Assembly (NCBI GenBank): GCA_020186115.1
Contig: WSYJ01000118.1
Span: 62,001-126,000 of the forward strand
Direction of reading: 5' to 3'
Length of the DNA: 64,000 nt
Source of the DNA: Histomonas meleagridis
Taxonomy: Eukaryota > Parabasalia > Tritrichomonadida > Dientamoebidae
The notes under the pieces were generated by a model, which saw only the letters and a list, made by a program, of their open reading frames with translations, was not told the DNA's origin and searched no databases. The position numbers were made by a program, and so were the translations under genes. Below, piece by piece: positions 1 through 9,500 of this stretch; positions within the stretch are counted from its first letter, which is position 1, and each line of letters opens with the position of its first letter.

Positions 1-239
1 AACTAAATGTTTCCACTATTTAAACATTGGATGGCATCAATGTTATTATTTGAGGTTCGAATAACTGTAATATTTGTGAGCTCAGTACATTCTACAAAAA
101 CATATACGCTTTCACTTATAAGATTATCTCTAATGAAAACTTTTGCCAAAGCAATGCAGTTCTTAAACGTCGTCGTTTGTATGTTTTCTAAATTTTTTTG
201 ATATTTTACAACTTAATTTGGTGTTTTATTATTTTTATT

Positions 240-648
240 GAAACAGCTTTAATGCATGCATGTAGATATGGATTTATTGAAGTCACAAAATTACTTCTTG
301 CATATGATGGAATTAATGTGAATCTTCAAACAATTTATTCAATTTACAAAAGGTTAATTAATTTATATTAAAATATATTTAAATAAAATGGAGTTTGCTT
401 AAATAATATGAAACAGCATTGATATGGGCTTGTATGAAAAACAAAATCGATATTGTGCATTTGCTTTTGAATAGAGAAGATATAGATGTTACAATCAAAG
501 ATGTTTTTTTGTTTGTTAAAATATCCATTTATTTGTTTCAGTATTCTTTTTTAAATACTGGTATTTCAATTAATTTTTCAAAACAGCTTATGAATATGTG
601 GATAGTAATTTTGAAGAGATTAGAATGCTTTTGGAAAGGAAACAATAA
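240..648 (+). CDS. 3' end of an ankyrin-repeat array gene (three units, partial)
   Basis: Three ankyrin units lie on the plus strand. The first begins at GAA-ACA-GCT (240) and reads TALMHACRYGFIEVTKLLL. The second starts near 416 and reads TALIWACMKNKIDIVHLLL. The third starts at 583 (KTAYEYVDSNFEEIRMLLE) and stops at TAA 646-648 inside the second helix. Each unit is separated from the next by an AT-rich spacer that shifts frame and contains stops, as in the larger arrays of this window. Ending in a truncated unit is also typical of those arrays. Bases 1-239 should hold earlier parts of the gene, but I could not identify a domain there. The function of such ankyrin proteins is unknown; ankyrin repeats usually mediate protein binding. 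Confidence 0.6.
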
Positions 649-989
649 AAAATTATAAATAAAATCCTTTCACTATATATATTTTAATTTTTCAATTTCC
701 GTCTAATTAGTTTTTGCTCTTAATAATAAATTATAAACTTTATTCTTCACTTTAAGTTAAACATAAAAATGAAAACATGAAAAATGTATTTTCCTTTTAT
801 TTCACTAAAATCAAATAAGAAGAAATATTATTATAATTTAGCTAGCATTCAACAATTATGACGAAAGTAGACATGGAATGGTAAAATAAATCATATTTGA
901 AAACATTATCAAACATGTTGATGCAAAATTTAGATAATTTATGTTTATAAGAAATCCAAAAAAAAAAAAATGCATTGAAAGAAAATTTC
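649..989. other. intergenic, nothing recognised
   Basis: AT-rich sequence between the ankyrin array tail and the convergent racemase-like gene. I see no ORF with recognisable content and no RNA gene. Confidence 0.5.
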
Positions 990-1679
990 TCACTCCAGCG
1001 CTTTTAATGCAGCTTTTTCTGCATGAATAAATGTGGTATCAAACACATGTAATGGCGAATCTGATTGGTGAATTAGCAGTCCGATTTCTGTACAGCCAAG
1101 TATTACAGCTTCAGCACCTATCTTTTCCAGTTTCTTGATGATTTCCACATATTTTGCCCGTGATTCAGGAGAAATAATACCTCGACATAGTTCATCATAA
1201 ATTACAGTGTTAACAGTTTCAATATCATTCTGCTCAGGAACTAAAACTTTGATTCCATGACCTTCTAATTTGCTTTTATAAAAATCTTGCGTCATCGTAT
1301 ATTTGGTACCAAGTAATGCAACAGTATGATGGCCAGCGAGAAGTAAGGCTTCTGCAGTAGCATCTGCAATATGAACAATAGGTATTGAAATCTGCTCTTG
1401 AATCTGTGGTGCTACTTTGTGCATTGTATTTGTACAGATTACAATAAAATCAGCACCTGCTTTCTGTAGGTTAGAAGCGGCCTTTCCCAATACTTCGGCG
1501 CTTTTATCCCAATCTCCATCTGACTGGTATTTTTCAATTTCAGCAAAGTCGACACTGTACAGAAGGATTTTCGCTGAGTGAAGACCTCCAAGCTTTTGCT
1601 TTATTGTTTCGTTGATTATTTGGTAGTATGTAACAGTGCTTTCCCAACTCATACCACCTAAAAGACCAATTGTTTTCAT
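990..1679 (-). CDS. Aspartate/glutamate racemase family protein
   Basis: A 229-residue protein of the cofactor-independent Asp/Glu racemase superfamily (the bacterial YgeA/RacX group), which interconverts L- and D-amino acids. The N-terminus KTIGLLGGMSWEST is the family signature. The two catalytic cysteines are visible as C82 in ICTNTMHK and C196 in LGCTEIG, so the active site looks intact. Length matches the family norm of about 230. The start ATG at 1679 is directly followed by the signature, so there is no targeting extension. The gene is less AT-rich than its ankyrin neighbours, and its closest relatives by motif are bacterial, suggesting lateral transfer; this is inference. True substrate (aspartate, glutamate or another amino acid) cannot be read from the sequence. 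Confidence 0.9.
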   Translation of the reverse strand: MKTIGLLGGMSWESTVTYYQIINETIKQKLGGLHSAKILLYSVDFAEIEKYQSDGDWDKSAEVLGKAASNLQKAGADFIVICTNTMHKVAPQIQEQISIPIVHIADATAEALLLAGHHTVALLGTKYTMTQDFYKSKLEGHGIKVLVPEQNDIETVNTVIYDELCRGIISPESRAKYVEIIKKLEKIGAEAVILGCTEIGLLIHQSDSPLHVFDTTFIHAEKAALKALE

Positions 1680-2134
1680 TTTGTTGAGGTGAAGTGATTT
1701 AACGTATTTTCTATCGTTTGTTTGTTGTTTATTTATAACTCGACAAAAAAAAGTAATTAACAGTCACAATACCATCATGGAATTTTAAAAATGATACATC
1801 TAGTTTGTAAATATTTTTTGTAATTACTCATAATAGTAATTTTGAGAGGATTCTTTATTCAATCACGTTATTTTTTTAATATAGATTTTTTATTTTAAGC
1901 ATTCATGTTCCTTAATTTTATTTTAATATCTTAGTATTAATACATAACATAGCAAATAATGCGTATGATTATTCTATAACTTCCTGTTCAACTTAATAAT
2001 AAAAATCTTCATTTTCAAATAATGTAACAGAAAGAAATTATTTCCCAAATAATATTTCATTACACATTACAATATGGATAAAACACGAATCATTTTCGAA
2101 ACATTTGAAAAAAAAATTGATGAAGTTAAATTTT
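1680..2134. other. intergenic, nothing recognised
   Basis: Very AT-rich sequence upstream of the racemase gene and downstream of the convergently oriented end of the DUF3447-ankyrin gene. No coding or RNA signal seen. Confidence 0.5.
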
Positions 2135-4150
2135 TTATTCTACTTCGTCAAAACCACCAGATTTGGAACTTTCATTAATAATTTCATTAACGCCTTTCTC
2201 GCGAAGCAATTCAATTATTTCATTATGTTCTTTTTCAGTTGCTTTCTTGAGAGCCTTACTAAATAATTTGAATAATTTCTAAATAACATTTTGAGATATT
2301 TCGAAATTAATTTAACAAACAGCAAATATTATAAACAATTATTTAAATCTTTATTTTCATCGCTTTCTTGATCAAGAAGTAATTTAACAGTTTCTGTGTT
2401 ACCATTTATAGATGCCCATATCAGTGCTGTATAAAACATATCAAATAAATTCCAAATAAAATTTTGAAACAAGAATTTATTAAAGCAAGCAATAAATATA
2501 AATAATTAAATATTTTTAGCATTAGTATCAATTCCTTTTTGTTCAAGAAGTAATTTGACTATTTCTGTACAACCATTTCTTGATACGACTGTAAGTGCAG
2601 TTTCAAATAATGTTAACAAATTCCAAAAATCATTTTGAAATATAAAATTATTGTAACAAACAAGAAATAAAATAAATAAATGTTTTTAGCATTAATATCA
2701 ATTCCTTCTTGTTCAAGAAGTAATTTAACTATTTCAGTGTTACCAAATTGAGCTGCATGAATAAGAGGTGTATTAAATACATAAAACAATTTCCAAATAT
2801 TTCCATCAAATATCAAATTATTTAATTAAATTTGAAACATAACAAAGAAATTCCTCCTTTGAGATTTATTTCAATTTCTTTTATGTTAAGAAGCATTTTA
2901 GTTAATTCAAGAGAGCCAATTTCAATTGCCAAAATTAGTGGTGTTTTAAACATATTTAAAAAACATTAAATTTTATTATAAAATTTCAAATTGATGAAAT
3001 AAATATATTTAGCATTAATATCAGATCCATCTTGAGCCAAAACATATTTAACAAGTTCAATATTATTTGATTCGATCGAATTCACTAAAATATCTTTGGG
3101 AACTTGATAATCTTGAATGAAATATTTTATCATATATAAATTACCAATTTTTGCTGTTGCATTAATAACTTTATCATTAATTTTTATTTTGTCTTCTAAA
3201 TAAGAAAAAATTTCATAATTTCCATATTTAATACAAAAACATCCTAATTCTCTAATATCTTTATCATGTTCATATAAGGTTTCTAATTTGTTTTCAAAAA
3301 CATACTTAAAGATATCATTTTTATGGAATTTAATTGCTGCTTCATATGCGCCTTTAAAAGTTAAATGTTCTTTTTCACATAAATAAATGATTTCAAGATT
3401 TCCTCCAGCAATTGCATATTTACCTGCATTATTCATATTAGCTTCATTTAACATTAAGTATTTAAAGCATTCAATAGATCCAAAAAATGCTGCGTAATCA
3501 ATAAGTGAAACTTTATCATGATTAATAAATGAATGTTTTTCATAAAATGATTGTTCGATTTTTTGATCATAATCAAAACTTGATGCTATTGCTTCATTTT
3601 GAAGCTTTTGGATTTCATCATTTCGAATTATTGTTGCTATTTCACTTGTATTAACTCCTTCTTTTAATGATTTCTTATGAAGTTCTAATTCATCATCTGT
3701 TAATTCTTTGTAACTTTTATGATATATTTTCTTAATTTCATGTAAAAGAAAATCAGAATTTTGATATTTAGACTTTTTATCGTCGTCTAACAAATTTCGT
3801 TCGATCATTTTTTCAATTAAATGATATGATTCTTTTATATTATTTTTACACATATAATTATAAAAAATGTCAATAATCTTTTGGCCAATTTGATCATTTT
3901 CTTCTTCTTTTGTTTGAATCCCTTCTAAATAATCAATATAAATATCATCTGAATCATTCTTAGAATAAAATGCATGGTAAACTAATGCGCTAATAATTAA
4001 ATTATATGAAAATGGAAAATCGAAATCAAATGATTTCATAGTTTTTTGAATTGACTTATCAAGATTATCTTTACTTAAATTATATATGATTTTCTCAAGT
4101 TTAGAAAGTAATTTCATGTGAGGAGATTGGAGTTTTGATTCGGCTAACAT
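2135..4150 (-). CDS. DUF3447 plus ankyrin-repeat protein, cassette-organised (five units)
   Basis: The continuous N-terminal part (4150 to about 2970) contains a helical region followed by the DUF3447 core (SLIDYAAFFGSIECFKYLML, then AIAGGNLEIIYLCE), common in trichomonad ankyrin proteins. Five ankyrin units follow, starting at the T codons 2944, 2771, 2601, 2430 and 2257 (minus strand); they are separated by spacers of about 71-74 nt with stops. The last unit ends EVE then TAA at 2135-2137. I prefer the ATG at 4150 (MLAESKLQS) to the upstream in-frame ATG at 4186, because related genes start close to this point. Unit 2599-2520 ends NAKNI followed at once by TAA, which limits how far a putative exon can extend. 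Function unknown; if translated, a protein-interaction scaffold is likely. Confidence 0.7.
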
Positions 4151-4394
4151 GACAAAAAAAATGCACTGAATAATTAACGTCTTCATTACAATAGTTTACA
4201 AATCTTTACATTGCAGGCTTAAGAATTTTTTTGCATAAACTTATTAAATATGTAAAATTTATAAAATAAAAATCATCTAAAATGATAAAATCATAATACA
4301 TATATCTTTATGTTCAATCAATATTATGAAATATTTAATATATGTTAAGTTTTTGTCAGCAAGAAGAAGAAAAAAAATTATTCTAGAAATATTT

Positions 4395-6029
4395 TTAATA
4401 AATAAGCCATTCCTCATCATCATCTTTACTGTTTTTCTTATTTTCTTCTCCTTGAGACAAGGGATCATCTGTAAAGTCTATCGAATATTCACTACTTTTT
4501 TCATTCTTTTTTACTTTTTTCTCTTCTTTAGGTCCTTCAGATAAAAATTCAATTGACAAATCATCCAAATTTTTCTCATTTTTCTTTTTTGTATTTTCCT
4601 CTTTTTCGATTGCTTCGATTTCCTCTTGTGTAAAATCAATTGATGAATCAATTAACTGATTTTTACTTTGTGATTCTTCGAATTCTTTAAATTCTTCTTC
4701 ATACGACATTTCGACAAAGTCATCTTTGCTACTTTGCTTTGTAGGATCAAAATCTAAATCCAATACAATTGACGAATTACTTTTTTGATTATGTTTACAA
4801 TTTTCGAAACTATTTAAATCAACATTCAAACTACTGAGTTCGCTAGATAATTTTGGAAGTACAATTTCACTTGAACTATCATCCAAATCAATTATAACAT
4901 TTTCATCTTTTTGTATCGATAATTTATTTTTTTCGGGTAAAACTTCAGTTTTATCTGCTTTTATTTCTAATTTATTCGTTTGATCATTGTATTCATTCTT
5001 AGGCGAATCGATTTTATTTGTTTTCTCTTTAACTAAATTTTGTTCTTCTTTAGGTTTATCAATTTGTTCTGTATTAACATTTTGAGAAATTTCTGTTTGA
5101 TGTGTTTCTGAATCAAAAAATTTTTCGTTCTTTATTTGATCTTTTTCCGTTTCCGTTTTTGATAAGTTGTTTTCTTTTGTTTGTTCAAATTGTTCACCAC
5201 TGACAACTAATTTCATTTCTTGCTCAGATTCTTCACTATCGCCATCAATAAAATCAATTTCTTCAGCAGCAAAAATATCATCGTTGTTGACAATTTCATT
5301 TTTGTATCTATCACTTTCCTTCCTTTGGATAGAGCTCAAATCCAAATCATCAAAACTACTTTCACTAAATTCATCTTCTACTGAACTGTTATCTTTTGAA
5401 GAATTGGAACTCCAGTTTTTGTTGAAAAATTGGCGATGTCTCATTGGTAATTCATTAGAATAATGGCTTTTGATATTGTTTTTTTGTTGTGAATGTTTTC
5501 CTTTATTTGTTGATTTGTGTTTGATTGATGATGAAGAATTGAAAATTTCTTGATTTGAAAAACTACCTTCCAGTTCATTATCCTGTTTATATGGCATACT
5601 GTTATTATTTGCTATAACTTCATTTCCATTTGAATTATTTATGGATGATGAATTTGATGGATTTAAATTGTTTTCTTGAATTTCTTTCATAATTTTATAA
5701 ATTACTCCTTTTTTGTCTTCAGGGTTATCCAATTCTTGCTGTTCACTCTCAGAAAAATAATCAGGAAATTCCAATTGAGCGCATCTTAAACTGAAAAACA
5801 AATTGTGTCGTTGTAAAAATTTCACTGTGATTTGATTAGCAATTTTAAATGATTCTTTTGGTATTATTTTTTTGTGCTTTAATAGTATATCAAAATTTGG
5901 ATTATTATGTATTGTTTCCCTAACAGAAGTCAAATATTTTGCTTGAAGATTATTGAGAATACCTTTTTGGGAAATTTTTCCCATAACTTCTTTTTTCATT
6001 TTTATGATTCGATTTGATTTTCTTTCCAT
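4395..6029 (-). CDS. Acidic low-complexity protein with FOP/LisH-like N-terminus
   Basis: 544 residues. Residues about 20-100 resemble the FOP/TONNEAU N-terminal dimerisation module that contains a LisH motif: KGILNNLQAKYLTSVRETI, then ITVKFLQRHNLFFSLRCAQL and EFPDYFSESE, matching the family pattern of a GxLxxLxAxLR-type helix followed by a Y-L-x(4)-L-x(2)-T/S-L-x(2)-F-x-P-E helix. The remaining 430 residues are rich in Ser, Glu, Asp, Asn and Lys and probably disordered, with several acidic Ser clusters that could be casein-kinase targets. FOP-family proteins act at centrosomes and basal bodies, which would suit a flagellate. The domain call is from pattern only. The tail could equally belong to a nuclear acidic protein. 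Confidence 0.5.
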   Translation of the reverse strand: MERKSNRIIKMKKEVMGKISQKGILNNLQAKYLTSVRETIHNNPNFDILLKHKKIIPKESFKIANQITVKFLQRHNLFFSLRCAQLEFPDYFSESEQQELDNPEDKKGVIYKIMKEIQENNLNPSNSSSINNSNGNEVIANNNSMPYKQDNELEGSFSNQEIFNSSSSIKHKSTNKGKHSQQKNNIKSHYSNELPMRHRQFFNKNWSSNSSKDNSSVEDEFSESSFDDLDLSSIQRKESDRYKNEIVNNDDIFAAEEIDFIDGDSEESEQEMKLVVSGEQFEQTKENNLSKTETEKDQIKNEKFFDSETHQTEISQNVNTEQIDKPKEEQNLVKEKTNKIDSPKNEYNDQTNKLEIKADKTEVLPEKNKLSIQKDENVIIDLDDSSSEIVLPKLSSELSSLNVDLNSFENCKHNQKSNSSIVLDLDFDPTKQSSKDDFVEMSYEEEFKEFEESQSKNQLIDSSIDFTQEEIEAIEKEENTKKKNEKNLDDLSIEFLSEGPKEEKKVKKNEKSSEYSIDFTDDPLSQGEENKKNSKDDDEEWLIY

Positions 6030-6322
6030 ATCTTCATTAATTTTTTATACGTTAAGAATTGGCCAAATATATTTTGAATTTAACAGGAGTACCCTACATT
6101 TGTATCAGTATATTGGTATTAAACACATTCTTTAAAATAATTATTATTGTATACAAAATTTTCAAGTTGATGATTTTTTTTTCAAATAAGATGGATATAA
6201 AAAGTTAAACTATTTTGAAGTTATCATACATATAAAATGCTAGACAAATTTTTTTAATTTTTAAACATGGTATTGTTTGTGACTGCTCAAAACATTCAAG
6301 AACTGATAAAAAAATTAAAAAA

Positions 6323-6402
6323 TGTTCACCGTGGGGTTCGAACCCACGCCCTCTCGGACTAGTGCCTTAAACTAGCGCCTTGGACCACTCGGCCAGATGA
6401 AC
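6323..6402 (-). tRNA. tRNA-Leu(AAG)
   Basis: The minus strand folds as a type II tRNA. The 7-bp acceptor stem GTTCATC/GGTGAAC has one wobble pair. A D-arm (TGGCCGAGTGG), an anticodon stem CTAGT/ACTAG around loop TTAAGGC (anticodon AAG), a long variable arm and a TGGGTTCGAACCCCA T-arm follow. Discriminator base is A, as expected for Leu. No intron and no encoded CCA. A T-run immediately after the 3' end (plus-strand A-run at 6309-6322) fits a Pol III terminator. It sits alone between two protein genes. Confidence 0.95.
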
Positions 6403-6484
6403 TTTCGTTTTTTATTTCAAATGATCATTTTAATGAATTATATTTTAGTCAAAGTGCTCAAATATCAACAGTTAATTGAAACAA

Positions 6485-6517
6485 AACGGTTATTTGAAAT
6501 ACATTGCCAACTTCACA
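6485..6517 (+). promoter_or_regulatory. AACGGTT motif and TCACA initiator-like element
   Basis: AACGGTT at 6485-6491 lies 30 nt before the chosen ATG (6521). TCACA at 6513-6517 lies 4 nt before it and fits the trichomonad initiator TCA(C/T)(A/T), which is known to sit within about 20 nt of the start codon. These two sites support the ATG at 6521 over the upstream in-frame ATG at 6476. Functional assignment is inferred. Confidence 0.5.
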
Positions 6518-6520
6518 ATT

Positions 6521-9500
6521 ATGGAACCAATAAATTGGAAATCAGTCAATGCTGAGAATATAAATGATCTCATTGATCGACCTGAAGCTTATATTCATGG
6601 CCTTGTTATGTTATCCATGTGGGATAAAATTGCAGAAATGATAAACAATGATGAACTTTCATCATATGCATTAACTGCATTGAAGAAACCCAAATCACAA
6701 AAAGAATTTTTAAAATCACTCACGGAGGAAAAGGTTCTTGAATTACTTGATAAATCCAACAATTTCATTCGAAAAGAAATATTAATAATATTAATCAGAA
6801 ACTATGATCATCTCCCATTACCACAATCCATTGGCCATATTTTAATAAATAACATGGATCAACATAGTTGGTCCTATCAATTTCCAAAAGAAATCTTATC
6901 TTTACAATCAAATGAATACCTTAAGCATGTATTTAATTGCCATGTTGTTAACGGCAAGATTACAAATGGAATGCCATCTCAAATATCTCGATTAGCCAAA
7001 TTCGCTAGAAATGATGGTGTTTATTTTTATATCGGAATACATACAGGAGAATTCTTAAACCTTCGTCACTTTGTAACCAAACGAGTCTTAAAATATCGCC
7101 GTTCATTTTCACGTTTATTAGCCGATACAATGATTGAAGCACTCAATCAACCCGATGAAATTATCAAAGACGATAATTTTTTCAACGGAATATACTTTCC
7201 TATCGTTGATTGTTTTTTTTCTGCGCATAAATTATGGGTTGACGATCAACAAATCAAATCAGATGTTTCCAAAGCATTACTTTCATTTAATCCTGAATTA
7301 AGTGAAGAATTTTCGGTATTAAACTTCTTCTTTTCGAGTCAAATCATGGCTGAACACTCCGGATTTTTTGATTATTTCAGATTCTGTTTCTTTATCAAAA
7401 AGAAAGTCATTACAACGAAACAATTTTTAGATTCGAAATTCCTCAAAGGCTTTACACGATTAATCGAATCAGAACCAAATTCTGCTTTGTTTAGGAAACT
7501 TACAACTAATTATGTTAATATGTTTTCAATGATAGAAAATCAAGGAACTAATTTCATAAATATGTTAAAATATTTATCAATTAAGAATAAAGAACATCCA
7601 TTATCTAATGTATATCCAATGTTAATTAATCGACTCGAATATGTTACAATTCAAAATGTCCGAATTGGCGAATTTAAATTATTTGAAACATTAATTAAAT
7701 ATATTACTAAAGACAATGAAACTTTAACTAATTTCTCGGAAATACAAAAGAATCAAATCTCAGTACCATATGATTTTATATTAAATATAATTATTAATTG
7801 TATAAAAGATGTATTACAAAGGAAAAATGAAATTATACAAAATTCACCTGAACAATATACAAAATATTTATCGATAATATTAAAAGCTTTATTAAATAAT
7901 CGTAAATGGGAAACATATGAATCATTTACACTTGAAACTTATAATGATCCATTTTATTTAATACCATCTAAATTACGTGATGAATTACTTAAGGAATATA
8001 TTAATGATCCAACAAATCCAAATAAATATAACATGGAATTAACTAATAATTCATCTTCTTTAATACCTTTAGGGTTATTATTATTATTTGATGATTTAAA
8101 GTTAATATCAGAAACTATTAAATTCGATACTAATGTTAATAATAAAATTGATGAATATGGTTTTGTTAAAACATTTGTTAATTTCCCACCTTTAATTATA
8201 CAAGAAACTCGAGATACAGAATCAGTTGAAACAAATATTCATTTATATGAGAAAATGTTAATAACAAATATTCGTAATATTGATGAAACTATAGCAATTA
8301 AATCATTTGCATTATATTCATTATTTATCCGAAAGTTATCATTTATAGCATTAAAGATTAATGAAAAAGATTTTTATCAAAAGACAACAAATGCATATCT
8401 TAGATTATGTCGATTTTTAATAAGTAAATATGGAAACATTCAAATGAATGATACACATTTAATTACATTATTTATTAATATTATATGTTATCCATTATAT
8501 ATTTATAATGGTATTAAAGCTTATGATAATTTCATTGAAATATTATTTGATAAAATTTTATTAAAGATTCCATTTACAACTAAAGCGTATTCAATAATAC
8601 CTTTAGCTATACTTGAAGCAATTCTTAAATGTTCATATTCTAAAGAATTTAATGGAATCGAAAATGTTTATATACAAATTGTACCATTTTTATTAAAACA
8701 AATTCATTCTGGAATAACAAATTCATTTGAATATAAATCGAATTTAACTATTATACCGGAATATAATTTATATGAATTAAATCCATTAGAAAAACGATTT
8801 TTAAATATAATCAAATTATCTAAAGAACAATCGAATTTATTATTATCAAAGAAATTTGTTAATATTATATTAAATGATCCATGTTCATTAAAAGCTAATC
8901 AACAATTTAAAGGTAAATGTATTAATACAAATATTTATACAAATGAATTAATAAATTCATTTAATATATCACAATTAAGTTCTTCAACATTAGTCTTTAA
9001 AGAAGTATTAAAATATTTATATGATAAAGTTAATAATTATGATCCTAAAACATATGAAAATGTTTCGACAAAAGTTTTAACAATTTTAATTGATTTAATT
9101 AAAGGAATTAATTTCAAAAATGATTTAATAACACAAAAAATTAATTTACCAAAATATGATGAATTTGATTATGAAAATAATAATACATTAGAAACTTATT
9201 TAAAGAGTTTAACTAATCTTTCATATGAATTAAAAATATCTAAGTCGACAATATTATTTACACGTAATTTAATGAAAGAAGATTCATTTATTCAACGATT
9301 ATTTAATGATGATAAATGTATTGAAACGTTTGAAATGATTGATAAAGTATTTAACTTTAAACCTTATGAAGTAACTAAAGCAGAAGAAATCAAAAAAGAA
9401 ATTAAAGATAATTATTCATTTAAACTTAAAATAGAATATATTACACCAATATCAATTTATTGTAGATTAAAGACGAATGATGAAAAGCCTAAAGAAGTTT

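Noticed and set aside
1-239. Coding exon of the ankyrin gene at the left edge
   Set aside because: A short frame exists (7-201) but resembles neither an ankyrin unit nor DUF3447, so no call is made.
179-246. Canonical trichomonad intron starting GTATGT at about 179
   Set aside because: GTATGT is present and AAACAG occurs before the first ankyrin unit, but the ACTAACACACAG-type 3' motif is absent and the upstream exon cannot be identified, so it is not claimed.
4326-4544. Plus-strand ORF opposite the acidic protein gene
   Set aside because: It is the shadow of the Ser/Glu-rich coding strand and has low-complexity Phe/Leu/Ile content.
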